Of a DNA stretch of 64,000 nucleotides, positions 55,224-64,000 are shown piece after piece. Under the pieces are notes generated by a model, which saw only the letters and a list, made by a program, of their open reading frames with translations, did not search any database and was not told the DNA's origin. How positions within the stretch are numbered: position 1 is the first letter of the stretch; every line of letters starts with the position of its first letter. Location: assembly GCF_000176855.2 (NCBI RefSeq), contig NC_015138.1, positions 3,596,001 through 3,660,000 of the forward strand, in the 5' to 3' direction. The stretch comes from Paracidovorax avenae ATCC 19860 (GTDB lineage Bacteria > Pseudomonadota > Gammaproteobacteria > Burkholderiales > Burkholderiaceae_C). The position numbers were made by a program, and so were the translations under genes.

Positions 55224-55718
55224 TCAGTTCTTCGTGGCGGCATCCCAGTGTTCGGCGATCTGCCCGTCCTGGATGCGGAACATGTCGAACCACGTGGTCG
55301 TGTAGGTCTGCCCCGCGTTCTGCGGATCCGGCAGGCGGCGGGCGAACACCATGGTGACCATGTCACCCTCGGCGAGGATGCGCACCAGCGGGGCCCTCAC
55401 CCGGGGCTGGATGGGCGAGCGCGGCGTGACCTGCGCCAGGAATTGCTTGAAGGGCTCGCGGCCCGTGGCCACCAGCGGGTTGTGCTGGATGTAGTCCTCC
55501 CTCATGTAGCGGTCGGCCAGTTCCACCTGGCCGGACTCGAACACTTCGCGCCAGAAGTCGTACACCAGCCGCTTGTTGTGCGCGAGGATCGGGTTGTGGG
55601 ACCACAGCAGCTTGTCGTGGTTCGGTTCTTCCGCCACGGGCACCTGGGCGTGGGCGGAAAGGCATACGGCGGCCGCGCAGGCCAGCACGGCGCGGGAGAG
55701 CAGCAGTTTCACGGTCAT
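55224..55718 (-). CDS. Exported NTF2-like (SnoaL) protein
   Basis: A 164-residue protein with a signal peptide (KLLLSRAVLACAAAVCLSAHA) and an NTF2-like/SnoaL fold. Conserved features are NKRLVYDFWREVFESGQVELADRYM, REDYIQHNP, and the strand pair DMVTMVFARR and TTTWFDMFRIQDGQIAEHWD, which lines the pocket. It lacks clear catalytic residues beyond the conserved YIQHNP His and C-terminal EHWD. Such proteins act as small-molecule-binding or isomerase-like domains. A palindrome GGAATATTCC at 55755-55764 lies about 40 bases upstream. It is separated by 199 bases from the chemoreceptor. Confidence 0.82.
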   Translation of the reverse strand: MTVKLLLSRAVLACAAAVCLSAHAQVPVAEEPNHDKLLWSHNPILAHNKRLVYDFWREVFESGQVELADRYMREDYIQHNPLVATGREPFKQFLAQVTPRSPIQPRVRAPLVRILAEGDMVTMVFARRLPDPQNAGQTYTTTWFDMFRIQDGQIAEHWDAATKN

Positions 55719-55754
55719 CTCATCTCCTGTCGGGTTGAAACGGCCGGGTTATAC

Positions 55755-55764
55755 GGAATATTCC
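55755..55764. promoter_or_regulatory. Ten-base palindrome upstream of the NTF2-like gene
   Basis: GGAATATTCC is a perfect palindrome within an A+T-rich patch 37-46 bases before the minus-strand ATG at 55718. It could be a small operator or lie in the promoter. No partner regulator is nearby. Confidence 0.35.
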
Positions 55765-55877
55765 TTCTGGCGGAAAGTCGATGCCTGCAAGCCCTGTCAG
55801 CAGGTGTGTCGGGTTGATGCAGCGCAAGGCGCGTTGCCGGCAGGGGAGCAGACTGCCACGGCATCCACCCATCGACC

Positions 55878-56114
55878 ATGGCCCGGAAATTTCCCGAACA
55901 TCCCGCCCGCCCGGAACGCATCTGCTGGGGCTGCGACCGCTACTGCCCGGCCGAGGCGCTGGCGTGCGGCAACGGATCGGAGCGCACGCCGCACCCTGTG
56001 GAGCTGTTCGGCGAGGACTGGCTCGCATGGTCGCCTGCGGGTATGCCGCCGGCCGGCGATGCCACGCCGGGCCCGGACCAGGCACCGGCGCGATCGCCCG
56101 GCACCCGCGAATAG
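55878..56114 (+). CDS. DUF3079 small Cys-rich protein
   Basis: A 78-residue cytoplasmic protein of the DUF3079 family. The core HPARPERICWGCDRYCPAEAL and ACGNGSERTPHPVELFGEDW holds four cysteines in a C-x2-C-x3-C...C arrangement that could bind a metal, though its family function is unknown. The last 28 residues are Pro/Ala-rich and probably disordered. The ATG at 55878 is at the family start. It is a lone gene on the plus strand between two minus-strand genes. Confidence 0.88.
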   Translation: MARKFPEHPARPERICWGCDRYCPAEALACGNGSERTPHPVELFGEDWLAWSPAGMPPAGDATPGPDQAPARSPGTRE

Positions 56115-56157
56115 CAGGGCCGGTGCGCCGGGATCAGCGCAGCCGGCCCCCTGGCCG

Positions 56158-59100
56158 TCAGCGCGCGGCTTCCACCTTCATGCGGGGGTTCGGCGTTTCT
56201 CCGAACATCTCGGGCGCATACATCGCCTCCACCCGCGTCGGCGGGAGGGCGAACTCGCCGACGTTGTTCAGGCGCACGGTGTATTCGGCCGTGAGCGACC
56301 CCTTGGACACGTACTCGTAATAGCCGCGCCAGGCCTCGAAGCTGCGCTCCTCGTAGGCCAGCCAGCCGCTGCCGCCGCTGCCGCCGCTGCCACGCTTTTC
56401 GCCCTGCGTCGCGATCTCGGAGTCGCGCCCCAGGCCGTTGCCCAGGATGGTGGCGCCGCCGGGTACCGGGTCGGTGAGCACCACCCAGGTCATGTCGGCG
56501 GTGGAGGTGACCTCGAGTTTGATTCGCAGCACGTCACCGCGGGTGTACCGCCCCGCCACCGCCTGCTCCACCGGCGTGATGGTCTTCTTGACGGTGTAGC
56601 CGGCGGAGAACGGCTCCTTGAGCTGGACCGCGGCCACCGACTGCAGCGTGAGCCAGGGCTTGCCGGTGCCTTGCTGGGTCACGTTAAGCGTCTCCTTGCC
56701 GCCCGAGGCGCTCCACGGCAGGAACATGCCGTTGTTGGTCAGGTTGCCGGGCGACGCGGGGGCACCGAACCACGTGGTCTGGTGCACGGCGCCCGTGGCA
56801 TCGGCGGTGGACACGCGGCCCACCTTGCTCCAGTCCACGCTGGCGGTGTTGCCGCCCATCGCGGCGCGGGTGAATCCGGTGACCGGCGTGGCCTCGAACT
56901 TCGCGCTGAATTTCTCCAGCGCCAGGCCGCCCCAGAGGTTGGCCGTGGTGGTGTGCCAGGCACCGCCCTGCTGCCGCGCGATGAAGCCGTTGGCCAGGCG
57001 CCCCATGTCGTCCTTCCAGGCCGGATCGTCCATCACGGCCAGCATGAGCCGCGCCGTATTCACGTCACCGTTCTGCATGAGCCACCACCAGTAGTCGTCC
57101 TGCTCGGAGCTGAAGATCAGCTTGGTGCCCTGGTAGGACAGGCGGGACTTGAGGATCTGGGTGGCCTCCGCCATGCGCTGCTCGCGCTGGGGTGCGTCGG
57201 TCACGCGCCGCAGTATGTTCAGCCAGTCGATCACGCTGTGCGTGGGCCACTGGTTGGGCGCCACGGTGATGGACGAGAGCATGCGGCCCGTGGCCTTGCC
57301 GTAGCGCGACAGCGCCTCGATCGCTGCGAGCTTGCGCATGTCCAGGTCCTTGCGCGGGCTCCAGAAGTCGCGCTGGATGCGGCCCTCCACGAAAGCGATC
57401 AGGCCGCGCTCCATCGGCGCGCGCACCTCCGGCGAGAGTGCGAAGGCAGGATCGATGGACGAGGCCTCGTGCGTGGCCGCGAGCAGGTAGGCAGTGAGCG
57501 TGTCGCTGCCGCGGTTACCGCTGCCCGCCTGCGGCGGGAAGTAGCTGGCGAGCCCGTCGCCGTCCAGGTAGGTGGGCAGTTGCCCCACCACGGTCTGCCA
57601 CATCTTGCCGTCGCGCAGGCCCACGGCCTTGCTGGTCTTCTGCTCCAGGCAGAGGAACGGGTAGTTGGCGAACCAGTCGCGCACGCCCGGCAGGCCTTCG
57701 GCGAGCTTGGGCTGTACCGACATCTTCAGCCCTCCGCGGCCGGGGATGGCGTCGGCGGGCGGCTTCACGTCGATGCCGAAACTGCCGTCCACCTGCACGA
57801 GGGTGGCCTGCTGCACCGTCAGCGGCACGGCCGGCACGAGCCGCTGCGTGGCCTTGAGCGCATCGCGCGCTCCTGCGGCGCCGGGCGTGGTGTCGCGCGC
57901 TTCGATCTCCCAGAGGATCGCCTCGGCCCGCGTGCGGGCGAGTTGCGCGGGCGCGGTCACGTTCCAGGCCACTTCGCGGGATTCGCCGGCCGGGATGTCC
58001 ACCGTCTGCTTGTCCAGCGCGAGCAGCGTGGCGCGCGGGGCGACCTCGACCTTCATGGCCGCCTTGGTCGTGTTGCGCAGCGTGAACTGGGCGCGGAACT
58101 GGTCGTCCTCGCGCACCAGCGGCGGCAGGCCGCTGATGATCTGCAGGTCCTGCGTGGCCCGGATGCTGGTGGAGCCGGTGCCGAACTGGCCCGTGCCCGC
58201 ATCCGCCACCGCGACGATCTTGAAGGTGGTGAGGGCATCGTTCAGCGGCACCGTGACCTGCGCGCGGCCGTTCGCATCCAGGCGCACCGCGGGCTGCCAG
58301 AGCAGCAGGGTGTCGAGCAGCTCGCGCGTCTGCGCGCGTCCGCCGCCGCCGCCCGCCGGCACGGCCTTCTTGCCGTAGTGGCGCCGGCCGATGATCTCCA
58401 TCTGGGCGGTGGAGGTTTCCACGCCCCAGGCGCGCCGCTGCAGCATGGCGTCCAGCAGGTTCCAGCTGGTGTTGGGCATCAGCTCCAGCAGGGCCTGGTC
58501 CACGGCGGCCACGGCCACCTCGGCATTCGCCGCAGGCTTGCCGTCGGGTAGCGTGGCGGCGATGGTGACCTGCGCCTTGCCGCGCACCGGGTAGCTCTCC
58601 TTGTCGGCCGTCACCTTCACCTCGATGCGGTGCGCTTTGGCGCCCACCTTGATCTCGGCCAGGCCCAGCCGGTAGGCGGGCTTGGAGAGGTCCACCATGG
58701 CGGTGGGCGCGACGTATTCCTTGCCCTCGTACCAGAAGGCCGTCCACCACTCGCGCGGCGCCTTGAAGCCCCAGGTGAAGAAGCTGTACCACGGCACCTC
58801 GCGCAGCCGCCCGCGCAGCGCCAGCACGCTCACGTAGACGTTCGGCCCCCAGCCTTCCTCGATCTTGAGCTGCACCGTCGGGTCCTGGCCATTGAGCTGC
58901 ACCACGTGCATGTCGATGATGCCCTCGCGCTCCACGCTCACCAGGGCCGTGGCCTGGCGGAACGGCATGCGCACCTGCAGCCGTGCGGTTTCCCCGGGCT
59001 GATAGCTCTTCTTTTCTGGCAGCAGGTCGATGCGGTCGTGGTCTTCACCACCGAACCACAGCTCGCCCTGCCGCGTCACCCAGACCGATGCGGCCGCTTC

Positions 59101-62100
59101 GGACTGGTTGCCGTCCTTGTCGCGCGCGGTGGCCACCAGTTCGACTTCGCCGGCCTCGTCGAGCTTGGCCTCGCACAGCACCAGCCCGCGGCTGTCGCTC
59201 TTGCCGGTGCAGACCGTTCCCAGGTCCTTGGTCTCGGTCTTGTTGTCGTAGCTGTAGAAGCCCCCCACCATGCGCTTGCGGCTCGTGGTGGTGATACGGG
59301 CCACGGCCTGCACCTGCATGGGCACGCCCTCCTGCACCTTGCCGTCCAGGCCGAGCGCCAGGGCCTGGAAGCGGATCTTCTGCGCAGCGGACACCCAGCC
59401 CTCGGTCTTGATGCCGGCCACCACGGCGGCCGGCCAGACCGTCTGCGTGCTGCGCAGGGTCTGCACCTCGCCGTTGGGATCGGAATACGTGGCTTCGAGC
59501 ACCAGGTCCTGCGCGCGGCGGGAATTGGGAATGTTGTCGATCGCCACCTTGCCCGCGCCATTGCGGTCGAGCGTCACGGCCAGCTTGTCGGCGATCACGC
59601 GCGCGTCGTCGGCAGAGGCGGGCTCTTCGTCATCGCCGCTGTTTCCGCCCTGGGGCTGCGCGCCCTTGCGGCGCGGCGGCTCGAAACTGAAGGCGTCGAA
59701 ATCGGGAAACTGCAGCGGCTTGCCGCGCACCAGGGCAGACACGCGCACGGGCAGGTTGGCCGCGCCGCCACCGGAGACGTAGTTGACCTGCACATCCGTC
59801 GGCACCGAACGGGGCCGCACCAGCGGCTTCTTGTCGGCCGGCGCGATGCGGCCTTCCAGCACGGGCAGGCGGAATTCCTCCACGCGGAACTCGCCGGAGG
59901 TGAAGCTGCGGCCACGGCTGTCGTCGTCTCCGCGCAGTTCGACGCTGTACACGCCCAGCTTGGCAGCGGGCGGCAGCGCGAAGGTGCTCTCCGCGCTCAA
60001 GCCCCCCGTGGGCGTGCGACGCCACTGCAGCGGCTGGGTGAATTGCTGGCCGCTGCCCACGTGGGTGATGGCCAGCGTGTGCGGCTGGGCATCGGGCAGG
60101 CCGAAGCCCTGGCGGTTCTGCGTGCGCAGGATGTGCTTCATCGACACCGTCTCGCCCGCGCGCAGCAGAGTGCGGTCGAAGATGGTGTGCGCGATCTGGT
60201 CCGGCTCGGGCTGGCTGCTCGTGGGCACGTTGAAGCGCCACGGCTCGATGCCGCGCTGCCAGTCGCTCCAGGTGAAGGCCATGTCCTGCACGCCGTCGGC
60301 GCCCTGGGCACGGGCGCTCACGAAGTAGGCATTCATGCCCTCCAGGCCGTCGCGGCCCGGGCACGAGGGCGGCTGGGGCGACAGGCCCTCGAAGCGCGCG
60401 ATGCCCTGGGCATCGGTGGTCGCGGTGGCCAGTTCGCGGCCGTCGCAGCCCGACACGCGCACCACCGCGCCCGGCACCACCTGTCCCTTGTCGAGCGTGG
60501 TGACCCAGGCGGCGGCGTTCTCGCGCCCCAGCTTGAAGTGCACGCCCAGGTTGGTCACGAGGGCGGAGGTGCGCACGTACATCGTGCGCCCCGCGCCGTG
60601 GCGCTCGTCCAGCAGCGAGCGGCCCAGCATCGGCGAGGCGATCTCCACCACGTGGAAGCCCGGCGGCAGCGGAATGCCGACCACCTCGAACGGGCGGGGA
60701 TCGCCGGACGCCGGGCGCGGCAGGTCCAGCACCCTGGCGCGGGGCTGCCCGCCGAGCAGCGACACCATGCGCGACTGCACCGTGTCCTTGCCCTCGTCCT
60801 GCAGCACCTGGGGCAGCGGGCCACGCACGTCCCGGCTGGCCTCCCTGCGCGTCACCAGGTAGTCGTCGTACCGGCGCACCCGGCGGTACCACGCGATGAT
60901 GTCTGCATCGGCGGTGGGCTGGAAGGTGCTCACCTTGCCCGCGGGCGCCGGCGCAGCCGCGGGTGCGGAGGCGCCAGGGGCGGCTCCGGCCGCCAGGCCC
61001 TGCACACGCAGGTCCGCCTCGACATTGCGCAGGGTGACGGGCAGCAGCGCCGGGCCCTTGTCGCCTTCCGCGAAGCGCTCGACCACGCCGAACGGCGAGG
61101 CCGCGAACTTGGCCAGCGGCGGCATGGGGCCCGTGGACAGGGCCAGCGGAAAGCTGTCCGCATTGCGCAGCGGCCGGCCCGAAGCGTCCTTGAAATCCTT
61201 GGGCAGCTCCAGTCGCATGGCGGTCTGCGGCGCGAAAGGCGGCATGAACTGCACGCTGTTGACCACCGTGTCGCCGTCGCCCTCGCCGTCCAGCCGCGGC
61301 TTGAGGGTCTCCTTGTCGGACTTCAGCCGGATCGCCTCGGCGAGCTTGCGCGGCACGGGCGCATTGAACGACAGGCGCATCGGCCGGATCGGCAGGCAGG
61401 CCGCCTGCGCGTTCTCGCGCTCGCAGCCGAACTCGGCGCTGAAGGGTTCGCGCACGGTATAGCCGTAGCGGCGCTCCACGGTGTTGGGCACCCCGCTGGG
61501 GGTGGCCACGCCCTGGCCGTACACCAGCTGCACCTTGGAGCCCGAAGTGAGCCGGCGGTTGCAGGCCAGCGACGCATAGCGCAGGGGCGCCTGCTTGGCC
61601 GCGCTCTCCAGGCCCAGCGAAGTCAGCAGCGCGGCGCGTTCGGTGCCTTCGATGAGGCGCACCGGGATGCGCTCGCCCACGTCCTCGGCCACGCACCAGA
61701 CGTTGGCCTTCACGCTCTCCAGGGTGGCCGGGCCGCTCAGCTGCAGCAGGAAGAACTGCTCCTCGTCTATGGGCTGGTAGGTGCCGGGGCGCACGCTCTG
61801 CACGAACGGGCCGCCGGTATTGAACTGGTAGCGCACCGTGCCCGACAGGGCTGAACCGCTGGCGGACTTGAAACCGGACCGGGCCGTGGCCGTGCAGCGC
61901 GTGCCGGGCGGCAGGTCCGCCGCGAAGTCGTACACCCACTCGCGCTCTCCGGTCCAGCGGCCCGTGCCCCTGGACGCGTCGCCGCCGCAATCCACGGAGA
62001 ACGGCGCGGGGGCCTTCGGATCGCCGAAATTCACGGCAGCGGCATCGAATTTCACCACCACCTGCCGCACGCGGGCGACCTCGCCCTGCGGCGAAAAGCT

Positions 62101-62190
62101 GGAGACGGACAGGGCCTGCGCTGCCCCGGCCGAGGCCAGGCCCAGGAACGCGGCCAGCGCCGCGCGGACGAAATGCGTCGTTGTTGTCAT
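56158..62190 (-). CDS. Alpha-2-macroglobulin family protein (large, thioester-type)
   Basis: A 2010-residue periplasmic protease trap of the bacterial alpha-2-macroglobulin family (YfhM-like). It has a signal peptide (about 1-27, ending GAAQA) without a lipobox, so it is likely soluble in the periplasm. N-terminal macroglobulin domains lead to the bait region and the thioester domain, whose motif CLEQ is intact at residues 1514-1517 (YPFLCLEQKTSKAVG); Cys and Gln form the thioester. The C-terminal receptor-like part ends FGETPNPRMKVEAAR. The ATG at 62190 starts the signal peptide. Relatives partner PBP1C, which is encoded 3 kb downstream on the same strand here. Confidence 0.93.
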   Translation of the reverse strand: MTTTTHFVRAALAAFLGLASAGAAQALSVSSFSPQGEVARVRQVVVKFDAAAVNFGDPKAPAPFSVDCGGDASRGTGRWTGEREWVYDFAADLPPGTRCTATARSGFKSASGSALSGTVRYQFNTGGPFVQSVRPGTYQPIDEEQFFLLQLSGPATLESVKANVWCVAEDVGERIPVRLIEGTERAALLTSLGLESAAKQAPLRYASLACNRRLTSGSKVQLVYGQGVATPSGVPNTVERRYGYTVREPFSAEFGCERENAQAACLPIRPMRLSFNAPVPRKLAEAIRLKSDKETLKPRLDGEGDGDTVVNSVQFMPPFAPQTAMRLELPKDFKDASGRPLRNADSFPLALSTGPMPPLAKFAASPFGVVERFAEGDKGPALLPVTLRNVEADLRVQGLAAGAAPGASAPAAAPAPAGKVSTFQPTADADIIAWYRRVRRYDDYLVTRREASRDVRGPLPQVLQDEGKDTVQSRMVSLLGGQPRARVLDLPRPASGDPRPFEVVGIPLPPGFHVVEIASPMLGRSLLDERHGAGRTMYVRTSALVTNLGVHFKLGRENAAAWVTTLDKGQVVPGAVVRVSGCDGRELATATTDAQGIARFEGLSPQPPSCPGRDGLEGMNAYFVSARAQGADGVQDMAFTWSDWQRGIEPWRFNVPTSSQPEPDQIAHTIFDRTLLRAGETVSMKHILRTQNRQGFGLPDAQPHTLAITHVGSGQQFTQPLQWRRTPTGGLSAESTFALPPAAKLGVYSVELRGDDDSRGRSFTSGEFRVEEFRLPVLEGRIAPADKKPLVRPRSVPTDVQVNYVSGGGAANLPVRVSALVRGKPLQFPDFDAFSFEPPRRKGAQPQGGNSGDDEEPASADDARVIADKLAVTLDRNGAGKVAIDNIPNSRRAQDLVLEATYSDPNGEVQTLRSTQTVWPAAVVAGIKTEGWVSAAQKIRFQALALGLDGKVQEGVPMQVQAVARITTTSRKRMVGGFYSYDNKTETKDLGTVCTGKSDSRGLVLCEAKLDEAGEVELVATARDKDGNQSEAAASVWVTRQGELWFGGEDHDRIDLLPEKKSYQPGETARLQVRMPFRQATALVSVEREGIIDMHVVQLNGQDPTVQLKIEEGWGPNVYVSVLALRGRLREVPWYSFFTWGFKAPREWWTAFWYEGKEYVAPTAMVDLSKPAYRLGLAEIKVGAKAHRIEVKVTADKESYPVRGKAQVTIAATLPDGKPAANAEVAVAAVDQALLELMPNTSWNLLDAMLQRRAWGVETSTAQMEIIGRRHYGKKAVPAGGGGGRAQTRELLDTLLLWQPAVRLDANGRAQVTVPLNDALTTFKIVAVADAGTGQFGTGSTSIRATQDLQIISGLPPLVREDDQFRAQFTLRNTTKAAMKVEVAPRATLLALDKQTVDIPAGESREVAWNVTAPAQLARTRAEAILWEIEARDTTPGAAGARDALKATQRLVPAVPLTVQQATLVQVDGSFGIDVKPPADAIPGRGGLKMSVQPKLAEGLPGVRDWFANYPFLCLEQKTSKAVGLRDGKMWQTVVGQLPTYLDGDGLASYFPPQAGSGNRGSDTLTAYLLAATHEASSIDPAFALSPEVRAPMERGLIAFVEGRIQRDFWSPRKDLDMRKLAAIEALSRYGKATGRMLSSITVAPNQWPTHSVIDWLNILRRVTDAPQREQRMAEATQILKSRLSYQGTKLIFSSEQDDYWWWLMQNGDVNTARLMLAVMDDPAWKDDMGRLANGFIARQQGGAWHTTTANLWGGLALEKFSAKFEATPVTGFTRAAMGGNTASVDWSKVGRVSTADATGAVHQTTWFGAPASPGNLTNNGMFLPWSASGGKETLNVTQQGTGKPWLTLQSVAAVQLKEPFSAGYTVKKTITPVEQAVAGRYTRGDVLRIKLEVTSTADMTWVVLTDPVPGGATILGNGLGRDSEIATQGEKRGSGGSGGSGWLAYEERSFEAWRGYYEYVSKGSLTAEYTVRLNNVGEFALPPTRVEAMYAPEMFGETPNPRMKVEAAR

Positions 62191-62385
62191 GGATGTGCGA
62201 GCAATGGCGCGGCCCCGTGGGCGCAGCGGCCCCCAAACGGCGGCTGCGGGAGCGGCAAACCCCGGGAGGTTAGCCCATCGCCGGGTCAGGGAGCACCGTG
62301 AAGCCCGCTGAGTTGTAAACGGCCTACACACCCCGTCCCCGGGATGCCCGCACAATGGCGCGGCGCTCGAAGCGCCCTCCACTCC

Positions 62386-63567
62386 ATGCCCGAAACCTCC
62401 ACTTCCCGCCGCTGGGAGATCGATGCCGTCCGGGGACTCATGCTGGTCCTCATGACGGTCACCCATCTGCCCACGCGGCTCACGATGCCGCTCGGCCAGC
62501 CCTTCGGCTTCGTCTCGGCGGCCGAGGGGTTCGTGCTGCTGTCCGCCTACATGGCGGGCATGGTGTACGGCCGCACCGCCGCCCGCCGCGGCATCCCGTC
62601 CATGCGGCAGGCCTTCCTGCGCCGGGCCACCAAGATCTACGCCTGCCAGGCCGCCACCCTGCTCTTCCTCTTCACCGTGATCACCTTCATCGGCATCCGG
62701 GTGGACGAGCCGGCCATCAAGGGCCTGATCACCTTCTACCTGGCAAAGCCGATCGAGGCGCTCGTGGGCGGGCTGCTGCTCGTGTACGAGCCCCCGCTGC
62801 TCGACATCCTGCCCATCTACGTCCTCTTCATGCTCGCAAGCCCCTGGGTGATGTCGGTCGGGCTGCGGCGCGGCTGGGCGCCGGTGCTGGCCGTGAGCAC
62901 CGCGCTGTGGTTCCTGGCGCAGTTCGGGCTCTCGAAGTGGTTCTACGACGCCATCAATACCGTCATCAGCAATCCCATACCCTTCCACGAGACGGGCACC
63001 TTCTCGATGTGGGGCTGGCAGTTCCTCTGGGTGCTGGGCCTGTGGATGGGCGCGTCGCGCAACGATCCCGAAGCACCACCCTTCGTCTTCCCGCGCTGGG
63101 CGACAGGGGCGGCGGCCGCCATCGCGGTAGTGGGTTTCTGCTGGCGCCACGCGATCGGCCAGGTCCCCTTCGGCGACGGCCTGCCCGAGTGGAACCTGGT
63201 GTTCGACAAATGGCAGCTGGGGCCGTTGCGGGTGCTGAACCTGTTCGCGCTGCTCGTGCTGGCGATCCGGTTCGGGCCGCCCCTGGCGGCGCGCATGCCG
63301 CGGCCGCGCTGGCTGGAAACCCTGGGCGCCGCCTCCCTGCCGGTGTTCTGCGCCCACCTCGTGGTGGTGCTGCTCGCCATCAGCCTGATGGGGGCACGCT
63401 ACGACCGGCCGTGGTGGCAGGACATCGCCCTGCTGGCCGTCTGCTTCGCGGCCCTGCACGCCGTGGCGCGGGTCAGCCTGTGGTGGGACAAGGGGCCGGA
63501 CGAAGATGCGCCGGGCGCCCCGCGCAAACTGCTGCGCCTGCGGCGGCCCCTGCCCCCGGCGCTGTAG
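62386..63567 (+). CDS. OpgC-domain membrane acyltransferase-like protein
   Basis: A 393-residue inner-membrane protein of the OpgC family (acyltransferase 3-like), related to the enzyme that succinylates osmoregulated periplasmic glucans. It has about ten hydrophobic helices starting at residue 13 (RGLMLVLMTVTHLPTRLT), with the OpgC-like motifs EIDAVRGLMLVLMTVTHL, SAAEGFVLLSAYMAGMVY and, near residue 300, LGAASLPVFCAHLVVVLL. The C-terminal 40 residues are charged. The ATG at 62386 is chosen because it precedes SRRWEIDAVRG directly. It diverges from the alpha-2-macroglobulin gene and converges with the SGNH hydrolase gene 13 bases on. No opgGH genes are in the window. Confidence 0.9.
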   Translation: MPETSTSRRWEIDAVRGLMLVLMTVTHLPTRLTMPLGQPFGFVSAAEGFVLLSAYMAGMVYGRTAARRGIPSMRQAFLRRATKIYACQAATLLFLFTVITFIGIRVDEPAIKGLITFYLAKPIEALVGGLLLVYEPPLLDILPIYVLFMLASPWVMSVGLRRGWAPVLAVSTALWFLAQFGLSKWFYDAINTVISNPIPFHETGTFSMWGWQFLWVLGLWMGASRNDPEAPPFVFPRWATGAAAAIAVVGFCWRHAIGQVPFGDGLPEWNLVFDKWQLGPLRVLNLFALLVLAIRFGPPLAARMPRPRWLETLGAASLPVFCAHLVVVLLAISLMGARYDRPWWQDIALLAVCFAALHAVARVSLWWDKGPDEDAPGAPRKLLRLRRPLPPAL

Positions 63568-63579
63568 CCTGGGGAAACC

Positions 63580-64000
63580 TCAGGGCCGGGCGCTGGCCCG
63601 GATGAGCCCGTCCGTGCCCGGCTGCGCGGCCGTGGCGCCGCCCGCGGGCGCCGCGCCGTCGCCCACGTAGCTGCCGATGATGGTGCGCCAGAGGTCGTAG
63701 CCCGCGTCGTTCATGTGCAGGTGGTCGGCCCCGAACAATTCGGTGCGCGGCAGACCCTGCGCATCCAGCATGGGGGTGAAGATGTCGATGAAATCGCTGT
63801 TGGGCACCGTGCGCACGTACTGCGCCAGCAGGGCGTTGGCTTCGCGCATGCGCGGCAGCAGCGACAGCCGCAGCGGGCTGGGCTTGATGGAGATGTAGCT
63901 GATGCGCGTCTCGGGCAGCGCCTCTCGCACCGAGCGCACGAAGGACTGGAAGCTCTCGAGCACCTGCTCGGGCGTGCGCCCTTCCGCCAGGTCGTTGTCA
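63580..64000 (-). CDS. SGNH/GDSL-type hydrolase (partial, 3' part only)
   Basis: The gene runs off the right edge, so only the C-terminal 139 residues are visible. The motif GDNDLAEGRT-like start (DNDLAEGRTPEQVLESF) is the block around the third SGNH motif, and the C-terminal FGADHLHMNDAGYDLW carries the catalytic Asp and His of block V. Between them the sequence SIKPSPLRLSLLPRMREANAL is typical of SGNH esterases. The last 25 residues are Ala/Gly-rich. It converges with the OpgC gene, leaving 12 bases. The substrate is unknown; it may be a periplasmic or secreted esterase, but the N-terminus is outside the window. Confidence 0.85.
   Translation of the reverse strand, partial: DNDLAEGRTPEQVLESFQSFVRSVREALPETRISYISIKPSPLRLSLLPRMREANALLAQYVRTVPNSDFIDIFTPMLDAQGLPRTELFGADHLHMNDAGYDLWRTIIGSYVGDGAAPAGGATAAQPGTDGLIRASARP

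Noticed and set aside
55573..61854. Long plus-strand frames antisense to the alpha-2-macroglobulin gene
   Set aside because: They mirror the minus-strand gene, which carries the CLEQ thioester and a signal peptide; the plus-strand products lack any domain.

Overview
The window is about 64 kb of very G+C-rich bacterial chromosome. Gene content and protein character (FUSC/YccS, Bug-family receptor, DUF3034 beside a truncated haemoglobin, DUF3079, DUF4124, DUF3455, IPTL-CTERM) point to a beta-proteobacterium of the Comamonadaceae. An Acidovorax-like organism is my best guess; that is inference, since no 16S or other marker is present. Most of the window is conserved housekeeping sequence, with a few accessory pockets.

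Layout. 1-640: a gene-free, giant imperfect palindrome. 670-5884 (minus): ppc followed by a FUSC membrane protein. 5998-10208 (plus): haem genes hemC-hemD-hemX-hemY. 10263-11993 (minus): ABC-F ATPase. 12230-12859: VOC protein. 12926-14773 (minus): membrane M48 protease. 15016-18926: valS and galU, ended by a strong hairpin. 19072-20892 (minus): TusA, a zinc-ribbon Nudix hydrolase and cysM. 20936-21020: tRNA-Leu(CAA). Beyond the tRNA, 21311-24841 is an accessory pocket. It holds a low-G+C secreted protein of unknown family, a tetranucleotide repeat tract, a glycine-rich IPTL-CTERM surface protein, and several tiny orphan genes including a 30-residue single-pass membrane protein.

24968-28536: a LysR regulator divergent from an acyl-CoA dehydrogenase (glutaryl-CoA type) and a class III CoA-transferase. 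28736-30004: two exported small proteins. 30020-33600: a nucleotide-sugar-epimerase-like protein, a 2Fe-2S flavin reductase, a Cys-rich copper-storage-type protein and a Bug receptor. 33597-37162 (minus): hda, a HAD hydrolase, pcnB and folK in tight order. 37545-39698: purM and an AI-2E family permease. 39821-42053: a translationally coupled trio of cysteine hydrolase, DJ-1/PfpI protein and GlxA-type regulator. 42078-43355 (minus): dinB. 43421-44924 (minus): a secreted group I truncated haemoglobin with DUF3034, next to a DUF3455 lipoprotein.

45800-55718 (mostly minus): two different chemoreceptors, an FMN alpha-hydroxy-acid dehydrogenase, a small secreted protein, a DMT transporter, penicillin-binding protein 1C and an NTF2-like exported protein. 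55878-64000: DUF3079, a 2010-residue alpha-2-macroglobulin with an intact thioester motif, an OpgC-like acyltransferase, and a partial SGNH hydrolase running off the edge.

The best candidates for under-described biology are the palindrome at the left edge, the tRNA-adjacent pocket with the unknown exported protein, repeat tract and IPTL-CTERM protein, the exported haemoglobin/DUF3034/DUF3455 group, and the coupled hydrolase/DJ-1/GlxA trio. No CRISPR array, prophage, transposase, toxin-antitoxin pair or rRNA was seen.
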